Below the pieces are notes generated by a model that worked only from the letters and a program-made list of their open reading frames with translations, was not told the DNA's origin and ran no database searches. DNA of 64,000 bases from Ghiorsea bivora (lineage in GTDB: Bacteria > Pseudomonadota > Zetaproteobacteria > Mariprofundales > Mariprofundaceae). Of the stretch, positions 36,517-45,696 are shown piece after piece. The position numbers and the translations under genes are program-made. The stretch covers positions 144,295-208,294 of the forward strand of contig NZ_JQLW01000010.1 in assembly GCF_000744415.1 (NCBI RefSeq), in the 5' to 3' direction. Position 1 is the first letter of the stretch; the number at the start of each line of letters is the position of its first letter.

Positions 36517-37519
36517 GAGCTGTCTCCTGTACACTTTCAACTTTTGCTGCATCCACCATACGGCGCGATGATGGTGTAGCTTTCTCTTCAGGGCGAATAC
36601 CTAACTTGGCAAAGAATGCTCTATCCTGCTCTGCTTCGTTATTACCTGTGGTTAATAACTTCTCACCATAAAAAATAGAGTTGGCACCAGCAAGAAAGCA
36701 CAATGATTGCATTTCTTCAGACATCACTTCACGACCTGCAGATAAACGCACATGAGAAGAGGGCATGGTAATACGCGCTACAGCAATGGTGCGAATAAAA
36801 TCAAAATTATCCAAATCTTCCACATCTGCCATGGGTGTACCTTCTACTTTAACCAGCATATTAATCGGCACAGATTCAGGGTGTGGCTCCATACGCGCAA
36901 GTTGGGCAATCATACCTGCTCGGTTACGAATCGCTTCTCCCATACCCACAATACCACCACAACACACGCTCATGCCTTGGCTGCGAACATTTTTAAGCGT
37001 GTCCAAACGTTCTTCATAAGTACGTGTTGAGATAATTGTTTTATAAAATTCAGGGTCAGAATCAAGGTTATGGTTATAATAATCTAGCCCTGCATCTTTT
37101 AGTTTTTTTGCTTGTTCAGCATCCAACATACCCAGTGTAGCGCAGGCTTCCATGTCCATATCTTTGACTTCGCGAATCATATCCAACACCAATTCAAAGG
37201 CTCTGCCCTTAGGCTCACGCCATGCTGCCCCCATACAAAAACGCGATGCACCTTTTTCTTTGGCAGCACGCGCAGCTTTCATCACTTCTTCTTTTTTCAT
37301 CAAAAGCTCTGAATCTAAATCGGTATTATAACGCGAAGATTGCGGACAATATTTACAGTCTTCAGGGCAACCACCTGTTTTGATTGAAAGCAAGGTGGAT
37401 AGCTGCACTTCATTGGCATCAAAGTTAGCACGATGTGCTTGTTGCGCTTGAAACATTAAGTCATTAAACGGAAGTCCAAATAACTTCTCAATCTCATCCA
37501 CAGTCCAATCGTAGCGCAT
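36506..37519 (-). CDS. bioB: Biotin synthase
   Basis: Radical-SAM enzyme that inserts sulfur into dethiobiotin. It has 337 residues. The radical-SAM cluster motif [11 protein letters not shown] is present, with [11 protein letters not shown] before it; [31 protein letters not shown] and [19 protein letters not shown] match the family and include ligands of the second cluster. It is upstream of argH with overlap, an uncommon pair. No other bio genes are nearby. Confidence 0.97.
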   Translation of the reverse strand: MRYDWTVDEIEKLFGLPFNDLMFQAQQAHRANFDANEVQLSTLLSIKTGGCPEDCKYCPQSSRYNTDLDSELLMKKEEVMKAARAAKEKGASRFCMGAAWREPKGRAFELVLDMIREVKDMDMEACATLGMLDAEQAKKLKDAGLDYYNHNLDSDPEFYKTIISTRTYEERLDTLKNVRSQGMSVCCGGIVGMGEAIRNRAGMIAQLARMEPHPESVPINMLVKVEGTPMADVEDLDNFDFIRTIAVARITMPSSHVRLSAGREVMSEEMQSLCFLAGANSIFYGEKLLTTGNNEAEQDRAFFAKLGIRPEEKATPSSRRMVDAAKVESVQETAHVG

Positions 37520-37597
37520 ACACTCTCCATTCTTTTACAATATCAAAACTGGGCGCAAGCTAGTCGTTTGCGAGCATGATGAAAAGAATGCAATAAA

Positions 37598-37627
37598 AAG
37601 GCGCTGTTTCATAAGAAACAACGCCTT
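37598..37627 (-). terminator. Intrinsic terminator after the FadL-type gene
   Basis: On the minus strand AAGGCGTTGTTTC, loop TTAT, GAAACAGCGCCTT forms a 13-bp stem (one G-U pair) followed by TTTATT. The wobble pair fits only minus-strand RNA, so it ends the FadL/VolA transcript and not bioB. Confidence 0.85.
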
Positions 37628-37648
37628 TCCAGTTCAAAAACAAAATGT

Positions 37649-38872
37649 TTAGTACTTATAAGTTACGCCACCAGAAAGAAGGTGTACGGTAGACTTAAAT
37701 ATACCATAATATGCTGGGTCTGTAGGAGCAGTAGCAGTCCTATCTTTAAGCCAAACATAAGCATAAGCCAAATCCATGGTTAAATTGTCTGAAAAGTCCC
37801 TACCATAACCCAGTGTAATAAGTTGCCTGTCATTACCTGGAAGACGAGGTGAAAAATCAGTGGGGTTGGTTGGCGTAGGGTCATAAGTATAACCTACCCT
37901 TGCGCGTGTATCATCTGTATAAGCCCACTCAGCACCCAGACGAACGGCTACAGTTGCCTTCCAACCTTCAGGAATAGTTGACGTTGGGCCTGTAAGTGCA
38001 TTTAATGCAGAAGGTGCATAATTGATTTCAATTTTATCAAACTTAGACCAGTTAACCCTATCAAGCTGAGCGCTCAACACTACTTTGGGAATACCAGCAT
38101 ATGCTACAGATAAACTCTGGATATCAGGAAATGTCACCGCAGTGCTCGCATTCGCACCAATACCATCCAAACCCAATACCGCTGCATCAGGACCACCTAC
38201 AGCTGTACCTGTAATATCTATTTTCACACTGGTGCGATAACTGCCCCCAACACTCCAAGCACTTGTTTTATATAAAAACGCAATATTCCCACCAAACCCA
38301 TCACCAGAACCACCAATACGCAACAAATCACTATTTAAATGTACCTTAAAAGCATTGTAATACGAAACACCAGCAGCCACAGAAAAGTGATCATTCACTT
38401 GATAGGCAATATTTGGATTGATATGAATGGCTTGAATTTCAGAGAATGTTACAGCCTTGCCAGCTGCTGCAAGCTGCGTAAAAGGAGCACCAGAGCCTGT
38501 CCAATTCACAGATAGTCCAAAAGGCGAATTTATACCCAAACCATAACTTAGCTTAGAATTACCCTCACCATAACGCACATAAACTTGTGGAATCACATGC
38601 AACCCTTTTTTTGCCGAATAACTCTGCCCACCAGCTTCAAAATCATTCAATGGATACACAACTGTACCACTCACAGCAGCATTGTTGTCCTGAAACGACA
38701 AACCCGCGGGGTTAAACCAGTTGGCCGATGCATCATCAGCGATTGCACCAAAAGCATTACCCATACCCATGGCTTTAGCACCCTGCTCTGGAATCATGAA
38801 TCCACTCGCAAAAGCTTGTGAAGATAACAATAACGATGCCGCACTTACAATTATTATACGATTTAATTTCAT
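37649..38872 (-). CDS. FadL/OmpP1 family outer-membrane hydrophobe transporter
   Basis: A 407-residue outer-membrane beta-barrel for uptake of long-chain fatty acids or other hydrophobic compounds. A signal peptide ends near ASG; the mature N terminus FMIPEQGAKAMGMGNAFGAIADDASANWFNPAGLSF (in parts) is the FadL/TodX hatch signature with the NPAG motif. The protein ends in an aromatic-rich strand (GGVTYKY). AAGGAGATA precedes two adjacent ATGs; I take the second. It lies 10 bases downstream of the VolA-type lipase gene, as in Vibrio, where the lipase releases fatty acids that FadL imports. Confidence 0.94.
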   Translation of the reverse strand: MKLNRIIIVSAASLLLSSQAFASGFMIPEQGAKAMGMGNAFGAIADDASANWFNPAGLSFQDNNAAVSGTVVYPLNDFEAGGQSYSAKKGLHVIPQVYVRYGEGNSKLSYGLGINSPFGLSVNWTGSGAPFTQLAAAGKAVTFSEIQAIHINPNIAYQVNDHFSVAAGVSYYNAFKVHLNSDLLRIGGSGDGFGGNIAFLYKTSAWSVGGSYRTSVKIDITGTAVGGPDAAVLGLDGIGANASTAVTFPDIQSLSVAYAGIPKVVLSAQLDRVNWSKFDKIEINYAPSALNALTGPTSTIPEGWKATVAVRLGAEWAYTDDTRARVGYTYDPTPTNPTDFSPRLPGNDRQLITLGYGRDFSDNLTMDLAYAYVWLKDRTATAPTDPAYYGIFKSTVHLLSGGVTYKY

Positions 38873-38882
38873 CATTATCTCC

Positions 38883-41048
38883 TTATTCTACAATCAATGG
38901 ATCTGTAGTTGTCACTGTCACAAGAGGTGTACCCACTTGTGCACTACCCAAAAATGTTGCTGTGGCCGTTTGCATTTCTGTTGTTGCTGGCAAATACGAT
39001 AGTGGTTTTTGCGTTGTTATGGGATCAGGTTTACCTAGCGGTGTTAAAAACGTACTGTGTAAGCCTGATAAATAATTTACATATCCACTGCCCGCAAATG
39101 GTGCGTTTGCCAAGGCTAAACCGACTTGTGGCAAACCCAAAACTGAAATCAAGGCATCCGTTGCACTATTCGGCACCACGAAGTCAGGCGTGGTTTTTAA
39201 TATAAAAATATTTTGATTGTTCGCTGTTTTCCAATCATTATAAACTATGCCATAATTGATGGGGTCAGCATCATCACCTACAGTCTGCACCGCACCCAAA
39301 AATGAATAGTAGTCTGCTGAACCGATGATTACGCCACTGGCTTGCAATCCTGCATTGACAATGGGAGATACTTCCACCGAGTTTTGGAAAATATCACTGT
39401 ACCCACCACCAGGGTTAGCCAAAACAAATGTTTTGATTGCAGGCTCGACTGAAGCCAACATCATACCCAGCATGCCCCCATTAGAGTGCCCTACATAACT
39501 GATATTATTCATATTAATATCTGGCACACCATCTACACCCAGCAAGCCCGTTGTATTACTCACCAAATCCAAGTTGGTTTGTGTTTCAATAAGCCGTGTT
39601 AAATGAATCAAATCCGCAACGGATTGCCTTGCATTGTCCCTTGTTGTAAGTAGATATTTCAAGTTTAAATAATGCGCACCACTTGAATCAGGCGTTCCAT
39701 CGGGAACAGCTGCAGTGGTGACAAAACTATCAGAATACGGATCAAAAACTTCAGTTAAATAGTCCACATTAAATGTTCTATCTCCGTGCATCACAGCATC
39801 AATAGCAATGGTAACAAAACCTGCTTGTGCCAACGTGTTTGCAATACCAAACATTACGCTTTTATCAACGGTAAACCCATGCTGAAAAATGACAACTGGC
39901 CAAGCACCACCACCAATAGGAGCGGCATTGGGAATAGACATTAAAAATGGAATTGTTTGTACAGACTTGGTAATCGGCAAGCCATTAGCATCCAATTGAA
40001 AGTGTCCTGTTAATGGACCAAAGGGATTCGCAGCAGAATATTCATCCAGATAATATGGCATATTTACCGCGCCAATAACCACGGATGCCACATTAGCAAA
40101 TGAGCCAGCAGTGTAACCGTCAATGAGTGCCGTGCTCCCCGTAGATGCTTGCGCCAACAGCGCAAAACTATAAAAGTCCAATACGCCCAAGCCTCCAGTA
40201 CCTGCCGATGGGATTGCTGGCACCGTCAAAAAGTTCGTAGCCACAGAAGCATAAGGGTCTGTTGCACTTGCTACTTGAATGGTTTGAAGCACTTTACCAA
40301 TGGTTTGTGTCTTAAATGACCAAGCTACAGCAACCTTATCTTTTGTAATCCCATAAGCTTGCGCGGTATCCAAGGCTGGCAACACGGTTTGACGTAAGCC
40401 TTCTAAGCCAATGGCACTACTATCAGGAACACCTGGAACTTGACTCACACCATTGGCATCGACCAATGGCACTGGGCTTTTCATCAGTGCAAACGCTTGT
40501 GAAGAAGAAGCTGGTTTCCCTGTCACTGATTTTAAATCATTGGTCACCACAACCAAATAGTTGGTTGCCGAACGCAATGGTTTCAAAGGTTTAACAACTA
40601 ATACCGTTGCATCATTAGGGTTCGGTAAAGCGACATAGTCTTGCCCAAAGACCAACTCTACAGGCGTACCACTTGATGTATCATACACATGTACAGCTGC
40701 AGCAACCGTGGTCGCATCAAGTGCTTCAGCAAATGCAGTCGTTGAAGAAGCCACTGTTGAAAAGCCATCCAAAGTATTAATCGCTACAATAGGGTCCGTT
40801 AAATCATTAGGATCAACAACTGGAATATTGAGTGTGCCATCCGTTGTGCCAGCAAATGCAGCATTATTGGGTGATGGCAACACACTGGGTACGGCAGGGT
40901 CACTTGAAGGCGCAAACAGTGCTTCCATGACTGTACTTGGTGCTGGTGGCGCAACGGTACTAATCGTGGCTGGCCCACCATCTTCTGTACCACAAGCCGA
41001 CAATAATAAGGAAAAACATCCCAGCGTTAGCAATAGCAATTTCTTCAT
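38883..41048 (-). CDS. VolA-type surface lipase/lysophospholipase lipoprotein
   Basis: A 721-residue secreted lipoprotein with lipobox LLSAC, predicted to sit on the outer membrane. The N-terminal third has the VolA/PlaC layout (PSPNNAAF, LKPLRSATNYLVVVTNDLKS). The alpha/beta-hydrolase domain follows with PVVIFQHGFTVDK (oxyanion), then YVGHSNGGMLG containing nucleophile S522 in a GHSxG elbow. A cleft of Asp/His near the C terminus (LHSTFL) would complete the triad. GGAGGG lies 4-5 bases before ATG 41048. The FadL-type gene follows directly. It is expected to hydrolyse lysophospholipid; the substrate is inference. Confidence 0.9.
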   Translation of the reverse strand: MKKLLLLTLGCFSLLLSACGTEDGGPATISTVAPPAPSTVMEALFAPSSDPAVPSVLPSPNNAAFAGTTDGTLNIPVVDPNDLTDPIVAINTLDGFSTVASSTTAFAEALDATTVAAAVHVYDTSSGTPVELVFGQDYVALPNPNDATVLVVKPLKPLRSATNYLVVVTNDLKSVTGKPASSSQAFALMKSPVPLVDANGVSQVPGVPDSSAIGLEGLRQTVLPALDTAQAYGITKDKVAVAWSFKTQTIGKVLQTIQVASATDPYASVATNFLTVPAIPSAGTGGLGVLDFYSFALLAQASTGSTALIDGYTAGSFANVASVVIGAVNMPYYLDEYSAANPFGPLTGHFQLDANGLPITKSVQTIPFLMSIPNAAPIGGGAWPVVIFQHGFTVDKSVMFGIANTLAQAGFVTIAIDAVMHGDRTFNVDYLTEVFDPYSDSFVTTAAVPDGTPDSSGAHYLNLKYLLTTRDNARQSVADLIHLTRLIETQTNLDLVSNTTGLLGVDGVPDINMNNISYVGHSNGGMLGMMLASVEPAIKTFVLANPGGGYSDIFQNSVEVSPIVNAGLQASGVIIGSADYYSFLGAVQTVGDDADPINYGIVYNDWKTANNQNIFILKTTPDFVVPNSATDALISVLGLPQVGLALANAPFAGSGYVNYLSGLHSTFLTPLGKPDPITTQKPLSYLPATTEMQTATATFLGSAQVGTPLVTVTTTDPLIVE

Positions 41049-41157
41049 ACAACCCTCCAAAATACCACTAAAGAAAATATGTGATTGAACCCATCCACTT
41101 ATGAGACCATAGTTCAGCCATCCACAAAAATCAATAGCAAGCGAGTTTATATCAATT

Positions 41158-42195
41158 ATGAAACGTACTTACGCCACATCTACACAAGCGAAACAAGCCG
41201 AAAACCTAGTGTCATCCCTACAACAACGTTTTGTCCAAGGCTTAGAAAAGATATCGGACAAGCTCGGGCTTTTGCAAACATTCAAACCTGTAGAGTGGTT
41301 AAGAGACGAAGGTAAACACGGTGGCGGCATCCGCTATGAAACGGCTGATGGTGCTATGATTGGGCGCGGTTCTGTGAATGTATCCCAAATCCATTATGAT
41401 GATAACCCTGAGAAAAAACTTGGTTCTGCCACAGCCATTTCCACCATCATTCACCCCAATAATCCTACTTCACCATCGGTACACATCCATATCAGTTGGA
41501 CAGAAATGAAAGATGGCTCTGGCTACTGGCGTATGATGGCAGACCTTAATCCAGCCAACGATAAGCTTGAAGACAAACAAACTTTCCTCAACGCTTTGCA
41601 GCAGGCTGCCCCTGAACAGTTTGAAAGCGCCGTACAACAAGGCAATGTTTATTTTTATATTCCAGTCTTAGAACGCCACCGTGGTATTGCCCACTTTTAT
41701 TTGGAAGCATACAACTCTGAAGACAACACCAAAGACTTGGCTTTAGCACAAAGTGTGGGCGAAGCAGCCATTGATACTTATATCAATATTCTTGAAAACA
41801 GCTTAAAAAACACAAATCACGAAACACCTGAAGAAAAAGCAAAACAATTGGCTTACCATACCCTTTATTTCTTCCAAGTACTCACCTTAGACCGAGGAAC
41901 CACCACGGGGCTTTTGGTACACAACCAAAATGATGTGGGCATCATGGGTTCATTACCTGCTTATGTTGACCGCGATTTATTACAGTCTTGGGTGCGTAAA
42001 ATGCAACAGCCACAGGATAAACTACTTCAGGGTCTGATTGATGTTTTACCCAACAGCTCACCATGTTTGATTGATGAAAATGTGAAACAAAAGTTGGCTC
42101 AAGTGGTCAGGCAGCATTATCAAAACTTCCCCGAAGCCATCGCTATGCAAGCTGCAGGGCATACAATTCCACCAACTGTTCAAAATCACAGCTAG
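41158..42195 (+). CDS. hemF: Divergent oxygen-dependent coproporphyrinogen III oxidase-like protein
   Basis: A 345-residue protein matching HemF by block order: EWLRDEGKHGGGIRYE, MIGRGSVNVSQIHYDD, then SATAISTIIHPNNPTSPSVHIHISW (in two parts), YWRMMADLNP and FYIPVLERHRGIAHFYLEAY. HemF decarboxylates coproporphyrinogen III with oxygen in haem synthesis. The typical RGxGGIFFDD block is replaced by RGIAHFYLEAY, so this is a far branch and its activity is uncertain. No clear ribosome site precedes the ATG. It diverges from the VolA gene and its stop codon lies inside a 210-bp palindrome. Confidence 0.75.
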   Translation: MKRTYATSTQAKQAENLVSSLQQRFVQGLEKISDKLGLLQTFKPVEWLRDEGKHGGGIRYETADGAMIGRGSVNVSQIHYDDNPEKKLGSATAISTIIHPNNPTSPSVHIHISWTEMKDGSGYWRMMADLNPANDKLEDKQTFLNALQQAAPEQFESAVQQGNVYFYIPVLERHRGIAHFYLEAYNSEDNTKDLALAQSVGEAAIDTYINILENSLKNTNHETPEEKAKQLAYHTLYFFQVLTLDRGTTTGLLVHNQNDVGIMGSLPAYVDRDLLQSWVRKMQQPQDKLLQGLIDVLPNSSPCLIDENVKQKLAQVVRQHYQNFPEAIAMQAAGHTIPPTVQNHS

Positions 42196-42401
42196 CCCGC
42201 ATTTTTGATAAGACCTGACTTGTTTTTGTGTCGATTCAGGTGTAACAGCTTGTCATTTGCGGCATCTGGCTTGTTCATGTGCGCCAAAACATGCTTTCGG
42301 CTGCAACACATAGCTACGGCTATGTCTCTTGCCTACAAGTATGCCTTGCCATCGCCTGCCCTTTGCCAGATATTCGCAATCTCATAAAAAATACGGGCTA
42401 G
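42192..42401. repeat. 210-bp imperfect palindrome behind hemF
   Basis: CTAGCCCGCATTTTTGATAAGA at 42192-42213 (20 of 22 bases quoted in the match) is mirrored by 42380-42401, 18 of 22 positions. Inner parts also pair: CATCTGGC with GCCAGAT, and CATAGC-TACG-GCTATG at the centre. The element fills the hemF-glmU gap and its left end contains the hemF stop. It could be a MITE-like mobile remnant, a large hairpin RNA or a terminator; no open frame is inside. Confidence 0.7.
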
Positions 42402-42465
42402 ACTTGATGAAAATGTAGGCTAAGCTTTCAATATTCGTATTAAAAACGCAACTGGGGAAGCATAC

Positions 42466-43860
42466 ATGCTGCATCATTTTTCAAGTTTACAAGTTATTAT
42501 TCTTGCCGCAGGCAAAGGCACACGCATGGCTTCAAGCAAACCCAAAGTGCTGCATGATGTTTTGGGTAAAAGCATGTTGGCGCATGTTTTGCATACCGTT
42601 GAAGACTTGCAACCGGAATCCGTTTGTCTTGTTGCAGGTCACGGCATAGAAGAAGTAAAAAAACATATCGGTGAGCCTGAAAACCTGCATTGGGTAGAAC
42701 AAAAAGAGCAGCTGGGCACAGGGCATGCCGTATTACAAACCAAATCCGTACCTACAACGGCTGATATGGTGCTAATCGTCTGTGGTGACACCCCCCTACT
42801 TACAGCTGAAACCTTGGCAACTTTAGTTAAACAACACCAAAGCAGTGGCGCTGGTGTATCTGTGCTCTCTGCCATTGTAGATGAGCCCAAGGGTTATGGT
42901 AGAATCATTCGTGACATCAATGATGAAGTACAAGCCATTGTTGAAGAAAAAGATGCCAATGATGCACAACGCAAAATTCATGAAGTCAGCAGTGGTATTT
43001 TTTGCGTCAATCGCACATTGCTCTTTCAATGTTTGCATGGTGTAGAAAACAACAATGCACAACAAGAGTATTATTTACCTGATATTTTACCTTTGGCATT
43101 GGCAAGATCTGCCACTGTACAAGCTGTTATCATGCATGATGCCAATGAAATGTTAGGCGTAAACGATCGTGTACAACTCGCACAAGCTGAAAATATCATG
43201 CAACAACGTATCACTTTTGAATGGCAGAAAAAAGGTGTGACCATACAGCAAGCCGATACTGTTCGTATTGAAGCATCTGTTAATATTGGTATTGATTGCA
43301 CCATCAAAGCAGGCACTCAGTTGCTTGGCTCCACCCATTTGGGTGATGGGTGCACTGTAGGCCCTTATGCTGTTTTGCAAAACAGCTGGCTGGCAGATGA
43401 TATCACCATCGAAGCCTTTTCACACTTGGAAGAAACCAGTGTGGGCGATCAAGCTATGATTGGTCCATTTGCCCGTTTACGCCCCGGCACACAGCTGGAT
43501 GATAAAGTAAAAATTGGCAACTTTGTCGAAACCAAAAAAGCTATAATTGGGCAAGGCAGTAAGGTCAACCACTTAAGTTATATTGGTGATACATTAATGG
43601 GTGAGAACTGTAATATCGGCGCAGGAACCATCACTTGTAACTATGATGGTGCAAACAAACATCAAACAACCATTGGTGATGATGTGTTTGTCGGCTCAGA
43701 CACCAAGCTGGTGGCTCCTGTAGAAGTTGGCTCTGGTGCGACCATTGGCGCAGGCAGCATTATTACTCGACAAGTCAAACAAGATGGGCTCACATTATCA
43801 GCACGCCCTGAACAAAGGCATGTACAAAATTGGGTTCGCCCCAAAAAAGGTGATGCATAA
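42466..43860 (+). CDS. glmU: Bifunctional GlmU uridylyltransferase/acetyltransferase
   Basis: Makes UDP-N-acetylglucosamine from glucosamine 1-phosphate for cell wall and LPS. It has 464 residues. The N-terminal nucleotidyltransferase has IILAAGKGTRMASSKPKVLH and QLGTGHAVL. The C-terminal left-handed beta-helix has hexapeptide repeats, KIGNFVETKKA, NHLSYIGDT and the acetyltransferase block GAGTITCNYDGANKH. GGGGAAGC precedes the ATG. glmS begins on the next base after the stop, so the two steps of amino-sugar synthesis are coupled. Confidence 0.97.
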   Translation: MLHHFSSLQVIILAAGKGTRMASSKPKVLHDVLGKSMLAHVLHTVEDLQPESVCLVAGHGIEEVKKHIGEPENLHWVEQKEQLGTGHAVLQTKSVPTTADMVLIVCGDTPLLTAETLATLVKQHQSSGAGVSVLSAIVDEPKGYGRIIRDINDEVQAIVEEKDANDAQRKIHEVSSGIFCVNRTLLFQCLHGVENNNAQQEYYLPDILPLALARSATVQAVIMHDANEMLGVNDRVQLAQAENIMQQRITFEWQKKGVTIQQADTVRIEASVNIGIDCTIKAGTQLLGSTHLGDGCTVGPYAVLQNSWLADDITIEAFSHLEETSVGDQAMIGPFARLRPGTQLDDKVKIGNFVETKKAIIGQGSKVNHLSYIGDTLMGENCNIGAGTITCNYDGANKHQTTIGDDVFVGSDTKLVAPVEVGSGATIGAGSIITRQVKQDGLTLSARPEQRHVQNWVRPKKGDA

Positions 43861-45687
43861 ATGTGTGGTATTATTGGTGCTGTAGGGCTTAACAATATAC
43901 AAAACATTCTGCTGCAATCGCTCAAAAGTATGGAATACCGTGGTTATGATAGTGCAGGCATTTGTATCCAACATAAACAATACTTACATACCCGCAAAGC
44001 CAAAGGTAAACTGATTAACCTTGAACACTTACTCGAACAATCACCACTCACAGGAAACCTTGGCATCGGTCATACCCGGTGGGCCACCCATGGTGTACCC
44101 GAAGTACGCAATGCACACCCACACCAAACAGAAAACATCGCCATTGTTCACAATGGCATCATTGAAAACCACAAACAATTGCGCGAGTCTTTATCTGCTG
44201 CTGGCGCAACCTTTGACTCCGACACCGACAGTGAAACCATTCCTTGGCTGTGGCAACAAGAACTTACAAAACACAATAACCCAGAAGTCGCTTTTCATCA
44301 TACCTTAAACCAGCTTGAAGGTGCATTTGCCATTGCTGGTATTCAGGCAACAGATAACAAACTCTGGTTTGCACGGCGAGGCAGCCCCTTGTTATTGGCC
44401 AAGGGTGAAGCTGGCATTTTTGTTGCATCCGATGCATTGGCTGTTGGTACTGTTGCGAGCCATGTCATGTACCTTCAAGAAGGGCAATGGGGTTGGTCAG
44501 ACTTAGACCATGTCCATATCTTCAATGAAGACGGTAGCCAAACCTCTATTCAATGGGAGCCCATGCCTGAAATGGTCGCTGCCACAGAAAAAGGACCGTA
44601 TGCCCATTACATGCTTAAAGAAATCCATGAACAACCGCGTGTTTTTCTTGATATTCTTCATGCTTATGCCCCAGACAAACAAAACATTCATTTCCCGCAA
44701 GCTGCATTTATTGAAAACGACCCACTACCAGCACGTATTATCATGGTAGCCTGCGGCACGTCTTATCACGCTGCCCTTACTGCTAGGTATTGGCTAGAAC
44801 GATATTTAAAAATACCTGTAGAAGTTGATGTCGCATCAGAGTTTCGTTACCGTGACCCTGTGATTGGTGATAATACTTGGTTTATTAGCCTATCCCAATC
44901 GGGTGAAACTGCGGATACTTTAGAGGCACTGCGTTTATTCAAACGGCAAACGCCACAAAACAAAACCTTGGTATTTTGTAACGTAGCTTCATCATCCATG
45001 GTACGCGAATCTGATGGTGTTATCGAACTTTATGCAGGCCCTGAAATTGGGGTCGCTTCAACCAAAGCATACACTGCACAACTGTTAGCACTGGCGTTAT
45101 TTTCACTCAAGCTTGCATCCGATGCCAGTTCAATGCCTCCTGAAGATACCAGCAAACATATTCAACATTTGTTTGATGCCAGTCAGGGTGTTGAGTCTTT
45201 ATTAAACAATACCCCCATATTTGATAAACTCACACCACTTTTTTCACAATCACATGGCGCACTATTCTTGGGTCGCGGTCCTTGTTTTCCCTTAGCACTT
45301 GAAGGTGCATTAAAACTTAAAGAAATATCTTATTTGCATGCTGAAGGTTATCCAGCTGGAGAAATGAAACATGGTCCCATCGCGCTCATTGATGAAAACC
45401 TACCTGTCATTGTATTAGCTTTACGACAATACCACTTGGATAAAGTCATCTCCAATTTGCATGAAGTCCAAGCCCGTGGCGCAAAAGTAATTCTGATTAC
45501 GGATATACCCGAACAGGAATACCCCAATGATGTCGATGCCATCATTCATATTCCAGAGGGAGACTTTTTTAGCGCACCATTATTAGCTTCCATTCCTTTA
45601 CAATACTTGGCTTACAACGTGGCACGGTTTAAAGGTACAGATGTGGATCAGCCTCGCAACCTAGCCAAATCGGTCACGGTAGAGTAA
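43861..45687 (+). CDS. glmS: Glutamine--fructose-6-phosphate aminotransferase (isomerising)
   Basis: Makes glucosamine 6-phosphate from fructose 6-phosphate and glutamine. It has 608 residues, full length. The N-terminal amidotransferase nucleophile is Cys2 in MCGIIGAVG; IGHTRWATHGVP and NAHPH follow. Two SIS domains carry MVACGTSYHAALTARYWLER (in part), SQSGETADTLEAL and the C-terminal FLGRGPCFPLALEGALKLKEI. It ends KSVTVE as in the family. AAGGTG near the glmU end serves as the ribosome site. There is no glmS ribozyme; the leader is too short. Confidence 0.97.
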   Translation: MCGIIGAVGLNNIQNILLQSLKSMEYRGYDSAGICIQHKQYLHTRKAKGKLINLEHLLEQSPLTGNLGIGHTRWATHGVPEVRNAHPHQTENIAIVHNGIIENHKQLRESLSAAGATFDSDTDSETIPWLWQQELTKHNNPEVAFHHTLNQLEGAFAIAGIQATDNKLWFARRGSPLLLAKGEAGIFVASDALAVGTVASHVMYLQEGQWGWSDLDHVHIFNEDGSQTSIQWEPMPEMVAATEKGPYAHYMLKEIHEQPRVFLDILHAYAPDKQNIHFPQAAFIENDPLPARIIMVACGTSYHAALTARYWLERYLKIPVEVDVASEFRYRDPVIGDNTWFISLSQSGETADTLEALRLFKRQTPQNKTLVFCNVASSSMVRESDGVIELYAGPEIGVASTKAYTAQLLALALFSLKLASDASSMPPEDTSKHIQHLFDASQGVESLLNNTPIFDKLTPLFSQSHGALFLGRGPCFPLALEGALKLKEISYLHAEGYPAGEMKHGPIALIDENLPVIVLALRQYHLDKVISNLHEVQARGAKVILITDIPEQEYPNDVDAIIHIPEGDFFSAPLLASIPLQYLAYNVARFKGTDVDQPRNLAKSVTVE

Positions 45688-45696
45688 ACTTAGTCT

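Noticed and set aside
41085..41160. FNR-like TTGAT-N4-ATCAA site before hemF
   Set aside because: Only isolated half sites are present; no full-length match.
43750..43870. glmS ribozyme or small RNA-controlled leader before glmS
   Set aside because: glmS begins directly after the glmU stop, leaving no room for a leader structure.
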